Notes: a model not told the origin generated them from the sequence alone. A stretch of 33,024 bases of DNA from an uncultured Polaribacter sp. (GCA_913020555.1 CAJWAC010000019.1:1-33024), one strand, 5' to 3'; counted from the stretch's first letter, positions 18,758 to 26,700 are shown. Numbers and translations: made by a program.

Positions 18758-18979
18758 TTAAGCTCGGTCTTCTGTTCCCTCATTAAAAAATCTTTTAGAC
18801 TCTTTCATCCAATAATAAAATAAACCTAAAAGAATTACTAAGAATAACCAATTTATACCATTAGATAACCACCATCCTAAATCCGTAGTTGCAAGTTCTA
18901 AGCGTAACCATTTAAAAGGCAGAAATAAAACATCTGTAAATAAATTACCAATCAGTCTAAAAATATTGCTTGCTATCAT
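18758..18979 (-). CDS. Small membrane protein, DUF6341-like
   Basis: A 73-residue protein of unknown function. An N-terminal amphipathic segment (NLFTDVLFLPFKWLRL) is followed by a WWLSN turn, one strong membrane helix (about 43-60, LFLVILLGLFYYW) and a charged C-terminal tail (MKESKRFFNEGTEDRA). The layout matches small flavobacterial proteins catalogued as DUF6341, found near upp and DUF6427 genes; I recall this from memory and could not search. It is the first gene of an operon with trmB and is divergent from the DUF6427-like gene, sharing a 41-base promoter region. Confidence 0.75.
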   Translation of the reverse strand: MIASNIFRLIGNLFTDVLFLPFKWLRLELATTDLGWWLSNGINWLFLVILLGLFYYWMKESKRFFNEGTEDRA

Positions 18980-18987
18980 AACTTAAT

Positions 18988-18995
18988 TATCTTTA
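18988..18995 (+). promoter_or_regulatory. -7 box for the DUF6427-like gene
   Basis: TATCTTTA is one mismatch from TAnnTTTG. A TTG (18966-18968) lies 19 bases upstream and the box is 25 bases before the ATG at 19021. It interlocks with the opposing promoter at 19001-19008. Confidence 0.45.
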
Positions 18996-19000
18996 CGCTG

Positions 19001-19008
19001 CAAAAATA
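19001..19008 (-). promoter_or_regulatory. -7 box for the DUF6341-like gene and trmB
   Basis: The minus strand reads TATTTTTG, an exact match. A TTG (plus CAA at 19029-19031) lies 20 bases upstream, inside the opposite gene. The ATG at 18979 is 21 bases downstream. Confidence 0.5.
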
Positions 19009-19020
19009 ATAAAAGAAATA

Positions 19021-19950
19021 ATGTTAGCCAATTTTTTAAGCAAATCTAAACCCATCAATTTTATAGGTTTACTTATTTTCTTTTTTTTTAATTTTTTCAT
19101 TACCGTTTTTAGCTCCTTTTTTACTGACGGCTTCTCTATAAATGTAATGCTAAAATCGGGTATATTAGCATTGCTTTTTTTTACTATATTTTTTATTTTT
19201 AATTTTATAAACACAAGAAATAACTTAACATTCGACAATTCATATGCTTACTTTTTATTTATCGTTTTAGTAGTTTTATTGTTGTCTAACTTGATTAATT
19301 ACAAGATCTTAGTTAAAATGACGGTTTATCTTTTATTTTTAAGAAAAATTTACAGTCTAAAATCTAACAAAAAAACAATTGCAAAACTTTTTGATAGTGG
19401 TTTTTGGTTGGGCATCTTTTTTATTCTTGAACCTGTTTTTATACTTTTATTTATTCTGATTTACTTAAGTATCTATTTACACAACAAAATTACGATTCAT
19501 ACACTTTTTACACCTTTAATGGGTTTTATTTCTCCTTTGATAATTTTCTTTACTTATACTTTTTGGTTTGATAAAACTGAAGAATTTACAAGATTGTTTT
19601 ATTTTGATACTCGTTTTAGTGCAGAGCTTTATGTTAAATCAAAATATATTTGGGCCATTGGTACCACTTTTTTTCTAACAATTTTCGCTATGATTTTGAA
19701 GTCTTCAAAAGTACTGTCAGTAAACAATACATTTAGAAAAAATTGGATTTTATTAATTACTAATTTCTTCCTATTGATTCTTTTAACAATATTAATTCCA
19801 CAAAAAACGGAATCAGAACTTATTTATACCCTTTTCCCAATAGCTATTATTTTAGCAAACGGAATTGAGTTAATTGAAAAAAAGCTGTTTAAAGATATGA
19901 TACTTTATTTCTTTTTAATAGGCTGTGTTTGTTTTCAGTTTTTACTATAA
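19021..19950 (+). CDS. Polytopic membrane protein, DUF6427-like
   Basis: A 309-residue inner-membrane protein of unknown function with about eight predicted membrane helices. Hydrophobic runs lie near residues 15-35, 43-61, 75-105, 125-155, 165-185, 210-230, 240-260 and 290-309. There are no soluble domain and no catalytic motif that I can see. Phe and Ile are very frequent. Topology and neighbourhood (beside DUF6341-like and upp) match the flavobacterial family DUF6427; this is recalled, not searched. The gene starts 25 bases after its -7 box. Its stop overlaps that of upp on the other strand by six bases (CTATAA). Confidence 0.75.
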   Translation: MLANFLSKSKPINFIGLLIFFFFNFFITVFSSFFTDGFSINVMLKSGILALLFFTIFFIFNFINTRNNLTFDNSYAYFLFIVLVVLLLSNLINYKILVKMTVYLLFLRKIYSLKSNKKTIAKLFDSGFWLGIFFILEPVFILLFILIYLSIYLHNKITIHTLFTPLMGFISPLIIFFTYTFWFDKTEEFTRLFYFDTRFSAELYVKSKYIWAIGTTFFLTIFAMILKSSKVLSVNNTFRKNWILLITNFFLLILLTILIPQKTESELIYTLFPIAIILANGIELIEKKLFKDMILYFFLIGCVCFQFLL

Positions 19951-20598
19951 TTTTTCTCCAAAAGCCAAATCCCCTGCATCACCTAATCCTGGTACAATAT
20001 AACCTTTACTGTCGAGTTCGTCATCTATAGCTGCAATCCATAAATGTGTGTTTTTAGGAAAGTGATTTTTAATAAAACGAACACCCTCTTTAGAGCCAAT
20101 TACAGTTACAATATGAATTTCTTTTGGGAAACCCGCTTTTTTTATAGCTTCATAAACCGCCACTAAAGATTGACCAGTTGCTAACATTGGGTCTGCCAAA
20201 AGCAACGTTTTATTTTCTACTGCGGGTGATGCAAAATACTCTACCTTAATCTCAAAATCAGCATTATTATTTGGGTGATGCCTATAAGCAGAAATAAATG
20301 CATTTTCAGCGTCATCAAAATAATTTAATAAACCTTGATGTAAAGGTAATCCTGCCCTTAAAATAGAGCACAAAACAACGTCATTTTTACAAAGTTGAAT
20401 TTCCTTTTTCCCTAATGGTGTTTCTACATCAAAACTACCATATAACAAAGATTTACTTAATTCATACCCTAAAACCTCTCCTATCCTTTCGATATTTCTT
20501 CTAAATCTCAATGAGTCTTTCTGAATCTTAACATCTCTTATTTCAGCTATAAATTTATTTAAAATCGAATTGTTTTCTTGTAAGTGATGAACAGTCAT
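19945..20598 (-). CDS. upp: Uracil phosphoribosyltransferase
   Basis: Salvages uracil to UMP using PRPP, in the cytoplasm. The PRPP-binding loop is LLADPMLATGQS (133-144), and the C-terminal uracil-binding segment PGLGDAGDLAFGE is present. SILRAGLPL (78-86) is the other conserved active-site stretch. Length is 217 aa, normal. ATG 20596-20598 is preceded by an exact -7 box (TATATTTG). The 3' end overlaps the DUF6427-like gene tail-to-tail. Confidence 0.96.
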   Translation of the reverse strand: MTVHHLQENNSILNKFIAEIRDVKIQKDSLRFRRNIERIGEVLGYELSKSLLYGSFDVETPLGKKEIQLCKNDVVLCSILRAGLPLHQGLLNYFDDAENAFISAYRHHPNNNADFEIKVEYFASPAVENKTLLLADPMLATGQSLVAVYEAIKKAGFPKEIHIVTVIGSKEGVRFIKNHFPKNTHLWIAAIDDELDSKGYIVPGLGDAGDLAFGEKL

Positions 20599-20614
20599 TT
20601 AAAATGGTTTTAAA

Positions 20615-20622
20615 CAAATATA
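20615..20622 (-). promoter_or_regulatory. upp promoter -7 box
   Basis: The minus strand reads TATATTTG, an exact TAnnTTTG match, 16 bases before the ATG. A TTG lies 23 bases upstream (plus CAA at 20646-20648). Confidence 0.55.
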
Positions 20623-20723
20623 AAAAAGAAAATGCCATTTGAATACAACATGCAGCGTTTTGAAAACTTAAAGGTCTATTTTAAAAACAACATTGTAGAA
20701 CCTTTTTTTACTTAAAAATTCCT

Positions 20724-20731
20724 CACTTTTG
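20724..20731 (+). promoter_or_regulatory. Candidate -7 box for the EamA transporter
   Basis: CACTTTTG is one mismatch from TAnnTTTG, 17 bases before the ATG at 20749. No -33 element is evident. Confidence 0.35.
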
Positions 20732-20748
20732 TAGTCAAATTATAATTA

Positions 20749-21645
20749 ATGAAACCTAGAACTTTGGCAATTATTGCCGTTTTTATTGCTACTTTTATTT
20801 ATGGTATTAATTACACAATTGCAAAAGCAGTTATGCCTCTGTACGTAAAACCATTTGGTTTTATTTTAATTCGTGTTTTAGGAGCTACTGCTATTTTTTG
20901 GTGTATTGGTTTATTTGTAAAAACCAATAAAATTGAAAAACAAGATTATAAAAAAATAGCTTTGGCGTCTTTATTTGGTGTTGCGCTAAATATGTTAGCT
21001 TTTTTCAAAGGTTTGAGTTATACATCTCCTATAAGTGCCTCTGTAATGATGGTAACTTCGCCAATTATGGTGCTTATTTTTTCCAGTATAATTATCAAGA
21101 AAAAGATTTATAAAAAACAAATTTTAGGTGTTTTTATTGGATTATTAGGCGCAATTTTACTAATTACTTTAGGCAGCTCTTCATCAGAAATAAATACAAG
21201 TAATAATTTAGGTAACTTTTTAGTATTTGTAAATGCTGCTTCTTATGGTTTATATTTAGTTTTGGCGAAAAATTTAATCACTAAATATCACCCCATATTA
21301 TTTGTAAAATGGTTTTATTTATTTGGGTTGGTTTTTGTGCTTCCTTTTAGCGCATCTGAATTTATGGAGATTAACTGGCAAACAATACCTTCTAACATCT
21401 ATTGGAATATTGGTTTTGTAGTAATCTTTACTACTTGCGTAACCTATTTATTCAATCTTTATGGTTTATCAAAATTAAAACCAACTACGGTTAGTGTTTT
21501 TATATACTTACAGCCAGTTATTGCTGGTGGTTATGCATTAATAGTTGGTAGCGACTCTTTAAACTTAATAAAAATTACAGCTACTTTAATTATCTTTTTA
21601 GGAGTATATTTAGTTACAGATCAAAGAAAAAAGACAGCAAAATAA
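20749..21645 (+). CDS. EamA/DMT-family transporter
   Basis: A 298-residue inner-membrane permease of the drug/metabolite transporter superfamily. Ten membrane helices fall into two tandem EamA repeats (about 8-140 and 155-290). Conserved features include the first-helix pattern TFIYGINYTIAKAVMP and, in the second repeat, AASYGLYLVLAKN and KLKPTTVSVFIYLQPVIAG, the usual DMT helix-9 signature. Substrate is unknown; family members export amino acids, nucleosides or drugs. It is divergent from upp. The yicC promoter starts five bases after its stop, so it is probably transcribed alone. Confidence 0.88.
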   Translation: MKPRTLAIIAVFIATFIYGINYTIAKAVMPLYVKPFGFILIRVLGATAIFWCIGLFVKTNKIEKQDYKKIALASLFGVALNMLAFFKGLSYTSPISASVMMVTSPIMVLIFSSIIIKKKIYKKQILGVFIGLLGAILLITLGSSSSEINTSNNLGNFLVFVNAASYGLYLVLAKNLITKYHPILFVKWFYLFGLVFVLPFSASEFMEINWQTIPSNIYWNIGFVVIFTTCVTYLFNLYGLSKLKPTTVSVFIYLQPVIAGGYALIVGSDSLNLIKITATLIIFLGVYLVTDQRKKTAK

Positions 21646-21649
21646 AACT

Positions 21650-21657
21650 TATCTTTG
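21650..21657 (+). promoter_or_regulatory. -7 box of the yicC-gmk operon
   Basis: TATCTTTG is an exact match, 25 bases before the ATG at 21683. Confidence 0.5.
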
Positions 21658-21682
21658 CTGCTCATTTTAAAACGATGATTGT

Positions 21683-22549
21683 ATGATTCAATCTATGACT
21701 GGTTATGGGAAATCTGTGTTGCAATTGCCAACAAAAAAGGTAACTATAGAGATAAAATCTTTAAACAGTAAAAATTTAGATTTAAATGTAAGAATTCCAT
21801 CTTACTATAAAGAAAAAGAACTTTCTGTTCGTAAAAAATTAGCAAAGTCTTTAGTGAGAGGTAAAATCGATTTTTCAATTTATGTAGAAATGACTGCTGA
21901 TGAAACCTCTACTTCTGTAAACAAAGCTGTAATAAAAGAATATATTCAGCAATTAAGAAATACGGTTGATGCCAAAAGAGCCTCTGATTTTGAGCTTTTA
22001 AAAATGGCTATTACAATGCCAGATAGTCTTAAAACTGAACGCGAAGAACTGGATGAAAATGAATGGAACAGTATCAGTGAAAATATTGATAAAGCAATAA
22101 AAGAAATTGTACAATACAGGACAGATGAAGCTGCTTCTTTAGAAAACGATTTTAAAGAAAGAGTTGCAAATATTAAAACTTATTTGGAAGAAGTTAAAGC
22201 CTTAGATTCCGATAGAATTGAAAATGTAAAAATACGTTTACAAAAAGCCATTAACGATTTAAAGGTGGATACAGATGAAAATCGTTTTGAACAAGAACTC
22301 ATTTATTATCTCGAAAAATTAGATATTAATGAAGAAAAAGTGCGTTTAGCAAATCATTTAGATTATTTCTTAGAAACATTGGCTACATCAGATTCTAATG
22401 GAAAAAAATTAGGTTTTATAGTACAGGAAATGGGAAGAGAAATAAACACTACAGGGTCTAAAGCTAATTTTGCGCCAATGCAAAAAGCAGTGATTCAAAT
22501 GAAAAATGAACTAGAGCAAATTAAAGAACAAATCTTAAACGTACTATAA
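21683..22549 (+). CDS. YicC/YloC family endoribonuclease
   Basis: YicC-family proteins are endoribonucleases implicated in small-RNA decay. The N-terminus SMTGYGKS and the YicC_N domain (about 1-155) are followed by a helical middle and the DUF1732 C-terminal domain (about 205-288), which includes FIVQEMGREINTTGSKAN. Length 288 aa is typical. The start ATG at 21683 overlaps a four-codon reading frame (ATG ATT GTA TGA at 21675-21686). The stop is directly followed by the gmk ATG, so the two are translationally coupled; this yicC-gmk linkage is widespread in bacteria. Confidence 0.92.
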   Translation: MIQSMTGYGKSVLQLPTKKVTIEIKSLNSKNLDLNVRIPSYYKEKELSVRKKLAKSLVRGKIDFSIYVEMTADETSTSVNKAVIKEYIQQLRNTVDAKRASDFELLKMAITMPDSLKTEREELDENEWNSISENIDKAIKEIVQYRTDEAASLENDFKERVANIKTYLEEVKALDSDRIENVKIRLQKAINDLKVDTDENRFEQELIYYLEKLDINEEKVRLANHLDYFLETLATSDSNGKKLGFIVQEMGREINTTGSKANFAPMQKAVIQMKNELEQIKEQILNVL

Positions 22550-23137
22550 ATGTCAAGTTTTAAAGGTAAATTATTTGTATTTTCTGCACCTTCTGGATCT
22601 GGCAAAACTACAATTGTTCGTCATTTATTGGCGCAAAAAAAATTCAATTTAGACTTTTCGATATCTGCAACTTCTAGAGCGCCAAGAGGAGAGGAAAAAA
22701 ATGGTGAAGATTATTATTTTATCTCTTTAAAAGAATTTAAAAATAATATTAAAAGCGATAAATTTTTGGAGTGGGAAGAAGTATACAGAGACAATTTTTA
22801 CGGCACACTAAAAACAGAAATTGAACGTATTTGGGCGCAAAAAAAACACGTTATTTTTGATATTGATGTTGTTGGTGGTTTGCGTATTAAAAAGAAATTT
22901 CCAGAAGAAACGTTGTCTGTCTTTGTAAAACCACCAAGTGTAGATGAATTAAAAATTCGCTTAAAAAAGCGATCTACAGAAAGTGAAGATAAAATAAATA
23001 TGCGCATTGCAAAAGCGTCTGTAGAATTAGCTACAGCGCCTCAATTTGATAAAATTATTAAAAATTACGATTTAGATATTGCTTTAAAAGAAGCTGAAGA
23101 TTTAGTGAATGATTTTTTGAAATTGAATAATAATTAA
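22550..23137 (+). CDS. gmk: Guanylate kinase
   Basis: Phosphorylates GMP to GDP with ATP. The P-loop is APSGSGKTT (13-21). The GMP-binding region reads SATSRAPRGEEKNGEDYYF, and the lid carries KRSTESEDKINMR. Length is 195 aa, normal. The ATG follows the yicC stop with no gap. The 53-base gap to nadD contains an AT-only hairpin. Confidence 0.96.
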   Translation: MSSFKGKLFVFSAPSGSGKTTIVRHLLAQKKFNLDFSISATSRAPRGEEKNGEDYYFISLKEFKNNIKSDKFLEWEEVYRDNFYGTLKTEIERIWAQKKHVIFDIDVVGGLRIKKKFPEETLSVFVKPPSVDELKIRLKKRSTESEDKINMRIAKASVELATAPQFDKIIKNYDLDIALKEAEDLVNDFLKLNNN

Positions 23138-23138
23138 T

Positions 23139-23175
23139 AAATAGAAAAAATTATTAACGATTCTTTTTTCTATTT
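23139..23175 (+). other. AT-rich hairpin between gmk and nadD
   Basis: AAATAGAAAAAA (23139-23150) and TTTTTTCTATTT (23164-23175) can pair over 12 bp around a 13-base loop. It has a single G-C pair and no following T run, so a weak terminator or processing site is possible but uncertain. Confidence 0.3.
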
Positions 23176-23190
23176 TCCTTTCAGAAAAAT

Positions 23191-23775
23191 ATGAGTAAAA
23201 TAGGTTTATATTTTGGTACTTTCAACCCTATACATGTAGGGCACTTAATCATTGCCAATCATATGGTTGAAAATTCAGATTTGGATGAAATTTGGATGGT
23301 AGTAACTCCTCATAATCCTTTTAAAAAGAAAAGTTCTTTATTAGAAAATCACCATAGATTTGAGTTGGTATATAGAGCTACAGAGCACTATACAAAAATT
23401 AAACCTTCAGACATTGAATTCAAATTACCTCAACCAAATTATACAGTTCATACTTTGGCACATATTTCTGATATTTATGCTGATAAAGAATTTTGTTTGA
23501 TAATGGGTGAAGACAATTTAAAAAGTTTCCATAAATGGAAAAATTACGAAACTCTTTTAGAGCATCATCATATTTATATATATCCGAGAATTGCTGATGG
23601 GAATGTAGATCATCAGTTTAAAAATCATCCAAAGATTCATAAAGTTACAGCGCCTATAATACAGATTTCATCAACAATGATTAGGAAAGGAATTCAAGCC
23701 AAAAAAAACATAAAACCAATGTTAAGTGCAGAAGTTTGGGAATACATTGATGAAATGAATTTTTATAAAAAATAG
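23191..23775 (+). CDS. nadD: Nicotinate-nucleotide adenylyltransferase
   Basis: Joins ATP and nicotinate mononucleotide to give deamido-NAD in NAD synthesis. The nucleotidyltransferase signature GTFNPIHVGH (9-18, HxGH) and the C-terminal ISSTMIR (159-165) are both present. Length is 194 aa, normal. The start ATG at 23191 lies 53 bases after gmk, and it is likely part of the same operon unless the AT hairpin terminates. Its last codons lie just before an exact -7 box for the M23 peptidase gene. Confidence 0.95.
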   Translation: MSKIGLYFGTFNPIHVGHLIIANHMVENSDLDEIWMVVTPHNPFKKKSSLLENHHRFELVYRATEHYTKIKPSDIEFKLPQPNYTVHTLAHISDIYADKEFCLIMGEDNLKSFHKWKNYETLLEHHHIYIYPRIADGNVDHQFKNHPKIHKVTAPIIQISSTMIRKGIQAKKNIKPMLSAEVWEYIDEMNFYKK

Positions 23776-23781
23776 ATTGTC

Positions 23782-23789
23782 TATTTTTG
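23782..23789 (+). promoter_or_regulatory. -7 box of the M23 peptidase-GH3 unit
   Basis: TATTTTTG is an exact TAnnTTTG match seven bases after the nadD stop. It lies inside the longest possible reading frame of the M23 gene, which argues for the later TTG start at 23816. Confidence 0.5.
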
Positions 23790-23815
23790 CGTTATCATTT
23801 GCAAAACATACATTT

Positions 23816-24679
23816 TTGGAACCTAAAAATAAAAAAGGGAAATTTAAACAAAAGCTTACTGATAAATACAGATTGGTGGTTTTAAATGAAGATACTTTTG
23901 AGGAACGTTTCTCTTTAAAATTATCGCGTTTAAATGTTTTTGTTTTAGGTGGTTTGCTCTCTTTTTTGTTAATTTTAGTGACCACATTTATCATCACATT
24001 TACACCTATTAAAGAATTTATTCCTGGGTATTCATCTACTGCATTAAAAATACAAGCTACTAAATTAGCCATTCAAACAGATTCTTTAAAACGTAAATTA
24101 GATGTACTAAACGATTATACAAAGGCTTTAGGGCCCATTCTTACCGGAGAAATTGAACCAGAAATTATAGATTCAGTAGAATTAGCTTCTGGAAAATTTG
24201 TAATAAAAGATAGTTTATTACATGCCACTAAAGAAGATTCTATTTTTAGAGAAAAGATAGAAAGTCAAGATCGGTTTCCGATTCAAAATAACGCTACAAG
24301 TAATGTTAAAATTGTGTTTTTTGCGCCTTTAACAGGTAGCATTTCTCAAAATTTCGATTCAAAATCGAAACACTTAGCTGTAGATATTGTTGCTAAAAAA
24401 AACACCGCTGTAAAAGCCATCGCAGATGGAACTGTAATATTCTCTGGTTGGAATACAGAAACTGGTTATGTAATTATTCTAAAACATGACCATGATTATA
24501 TTTCTGTATACAAGCACAACGGTATTTTATTAAAAGAACAAGGAGACTTTGTAAAGTCTGGCGAAGTAATTGCTAGTGTTGGTTCTACAGGCGAATTAAC
24601 AACTGGACCACATTTACACTTTGAACTTTGGAGTGGTGGTTACGCAGTAAATCCTACAAATTTGATTGATTTTAAATAA
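23816..24679 (+). CDS. M23 family metallopeptidase (LytM/EnvC type)
   Basis: A membrane-anchored peptidoglycan endopeptidase or activator. A basic N-terminal part is followed by one membrane helix (about 41-63), a coiled-coil-like periplasmic stretch and a C-terminal LytM domain. All expected zinc and catalytic residues are visible: His186 and Asp190 (HLAVD), His234 (YKHN), His266 and His268 (GPHLHFE). The frame can be extended to TTG 23777, but the -7 box at 23782-23789 makes that unlikely. I chose TTG 23816, which gives 287 aa and the lead EPKNKKGKFKQKL. The stop overlaps the GH3 start by one base (TAATG). Confidence 0.88.
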   Translation: MEPKNKKGKFKQKLTDKYRLVVLNEDTFEERFSLKLSRLNVFVLGGLLSFLLILVTTFIITFTPIKEFIPGYSSTALKIQATKLAIQTDSLKRKLDVLNDYTKALGPILTGEIEPEIIDSVELASGKFVIKDSLLHATKEDSIFREKIESQDRFPIQNNATSNVKIVFFAPLTGSISQNFDSKSKHLAVDIVAKKNTAVKAIADGTVIFSGWNTETGYVIILKHDHDYISVYKHNGILLKEQGDFVKSGEVIASVGSTGELTTGPHLHFELWSGGYAVNPTNLIDFK

Positions 24680-26175
24680 TGAGTATAAAATCTGTATTTG
24701 CAATTCCGTTTGCTAAAATTGCAACAAAAAGAGTTTTAAAATGGGCAAATAACCCTCATAAAACACAAGATAAAGTTTTTAAAAAACTAATTTCAAAAGC
24801 AAAAAATACTGCCTTTGGAAAAGATCACGATTTTAATAAAATTGTTACTTATGATGATTTTAAAAAACGTGTAAAAGTAACTGATTACGAAGGTTTACGT
24901 AAATATGCTGACAGGGTTGTAGCTGGAGAATCAGATATTCTTTGGCCAGGAAAACCACTCTACTTTGCTAAAACTTCTGGTACAACTTCTGGAGCAAAAT
25001 ACATTCCGATTACAAAAGATTCTATGCCTACACATATTAAGGCAGCAAGAAATGCTTTGCTATTTTACATTGTGGAAAAGAATAATAGAAGTTTTGTAGA
25101 TGGTAAAATGATGTTTTTACAAGGAAGCCCTATTTTAACTAATAAAAATGGTGTAAAACTGGGGCGTTTAAGCGGAATTGTTGCGCATTATGTGCCTAAA
25201 TACTTATTAAAAAATAGACTGCCAAGTTGGGAAACGAATTGTATAGAAGATTGGGATACCAAGGTTAATGCCATTGTAGAGGAAACAATTAATGAGGATA
25301 TGACTGTAATTAGTGGAATTCCTTCTTGGGTTCAGATGTATTTTGAAAAACTGCATGAAAAAACTGGAAAAAAGGTTTCAGAAATATTCCCAAACCTCAA
25401 CTTCTTTGTTTACGGTGGTGTAAATTTTGAGCCATATAAAAATAAGTTCGAAAGTTTAATTGGTAAAAAGATTGATTATATAGAATTGTACCCTGCATCT
25501 GAGGGCTTTATTGCTTATCAAGATTCGCAAACGGAAAAAGGAATGCTGCTTCAATTGAAATCTGGTATATTCTATGAATTTATTCCCGCCAACGAGTTTT
25601 TTGATGATAATCCTACAAGAATATCTATTAAAGATGTAAAAACTGGTGTTAACTATGTCATCATTTTAAATACAACTGCGGGGCTTTGGGGTTATAATAT
25701 TGGCGATACTGTTGAGTTTACATCAACAAAACCGTATAGAATTATAGTTACAGGAAGAATTAAACATTTTATATCGGCATTTGGTGAACATGTTATTGGC
25801 AAGGAAGTTGAAAAAGCTTTACGCGATGCTACTAAAGATACCGAAATTAATATCAGTGAGTTTAGTGTAGCCCCTCAAGTAAACCCTGAAAATGGTTTGC
25901 CTTATCATGAATGGTTTATCGAGTTTGAAAATGAACCAAAAAATTTAGAAGATTTTGCTAGTAAAGTAGACGCTTATATGCAGGCTCAAAACGTCTATTA
26001 TTTTGATTTGATTGAAGGAAAAGTTTTACAACCATTAATTATAAGAAAGGTAAAAAAAGGAGGTTTTCACGCTTATATGAAATCAATTGGTAAATTTGGA
26101 GGTCAAAATAAAATTCCTCAATTATCTGATAACAGAAAAATTGCCGATATTTTACAAGGTTTTTTAAAGAAATAG
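24679..26175 (+). CDS. GH3 auxin-responsive promoter family protein (acyl-adenylate-forming)
   Basis: A 498-residue bacterial homologue of plant GH3 acyl-acid amido synthetases, which adenylate a carboxylate and pass it to an amine. The ATP-binding signature is KTSGTTSGAKYIPIT (98-112). YPASEG (271-276) is the adenylate-binding motif, and VTGRIKHFISAFGEHV near residue 360 is the hinge to the C-terminal domain. No bacterial substrate is known to me for this group. The start codon overlaps the M23 stop (TAATG), so the two are translated together; a link with cell-envelope work is only an inference from that. Confidence 0.9.
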   Translation: MSIKSVFAIPFAKIATKRVLKWANNPHKTQDKVFKKLISKAKNTAFGKDHDFNKIVTYDDFKKRVKVTDYEGLRKYADRVVAGESDILWPGKPLYFAKTSGTTSGAKYIPITKDSMPTHIKAARNALLFYIVEKNNRSFVDGKMMFLQGSPILTNKNGVKLGRLSGIVAHYVPKYLLKNRLPSWETNCIEDWDTKVNAIVEETINEDMTVISGIPSWVQMYFEKLHEKTGKKVSEIFPNLNFFVYGGVNFEPYKNKFESLIGKKIDYIELYPASEGFIAYQDSQTEKGMLLQLKSGIFYEFIPANEFFDDNPTRISIKDVKTGVNYVIILNTTAGLWGYNIGDTVEFTSTKPYRIIVTGRIKHFISAFGEHVIGKEVEKALRDATKDTEINISEFSVAPQVNPENGLPYHEWFIEFENEPKNLEDFASKVDAYMQAQNVYYFDLIEGKVLQPLIIRKVKKGGFHAYMKSIGKFGGQNKIPQLSDNRKIADILQGFLKK

Positions 26176-26218
26176 AATAAAATTATTTGCAGACTTAGTT
26201 ATAGTTTTGGTTATTGTT

Positions 26219-26226
26219 TACTTTTG
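26219..26226 (+). promoter_or_regulatory. queD promoter -7 box
   Basis: TACTTTTG is an exact TAnnTTTG match, 24 bases before the queD ATG. Confidence 0.5.
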
Positions 26227-26250
26227 CAACAAATTTAGAAACAGACGTTA

Positions 26251-26700
26251 ATGAGTACAATTAGAATCACAAAGCAATTTACTTTTGAAGCAGGTCACGC
26301 TTTATATGGTTATGATGGTAAATGTAAAAACTTACACGGACATTCTTATAAATTGTTTGTTACTGTAGCTGGATCACCTATAGCTGATCCTAAAAATGCA
26401 AAATACGGAATGGTGATTGATTTTGGCGATTTAAAAAAAATCGTAAATGAAGAAATTGTTGATATTTTTGATCATGCAACTGTATTCAATAAAAATACAC
26501 CACATTTAGAATTAGCAAATGAGCTTATTAAAAGAGAGCATCATGTTTTGCTAACAGACTATCAACCTACAACGGAAATGATGGTCATTGATTTTGCTGA
26601 TAAAATAAAAAAACGCTTACCAAAAAACATCAAATTACATTCTATAAAACTGCAAGAAACAGATACTAGTTTTGCAGAATGGTTTGCATCTGAAAACTAA
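26251..26700 (+). CDS. queD: 6-carboxy-5,6,7,8-tetrahydropterin synthase
   Basis: Converts 7,8-dihydroneopterin triphosphate to 6-carboxytetrahydropterin in queuosine synthesis. Zinc ligands His16 (FEAGHAL), His29 and His31 (LHGHSY) and the catalytic Cys25 (DGKCKNLHG) are all present. Cys25 in this position favours QueD over other PTPS-fold types. DHATVFN carries the second catalytic His. The enzyme ends with the conserved KLQETDTSFAEW. Length is 149 aa. No other queuosine gene is in the window. Confidence 0.9.
   Translation: MSTIRITKQFTFEAGHALYGYDGKCKNLHGHSYKLFVTVAGSPIADPKNAKYGMVIDFGDLKKIVNEEIVDIFDHATVFNKNTPHLELANELIKREHHVLLTDYQPTTEMMVIDFADKIKKRLPKNIKLHSIKLQETDTSFAEWFASEN

Noticed and set aside
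18993-19238. 81-residue Lys-rich minus-strand frame
   Set aside because: Antisense to the Phe/Ile-rich DUF6427-like gene; Lys-rich composition is the expected mirror of Phe codons.
24352-24370. Inverted repeat TTTCGATT-CAA-AATCGAAA
   Set aside because: It lies inside the conserved M23 coding region and has no regulatory context; likely chance.
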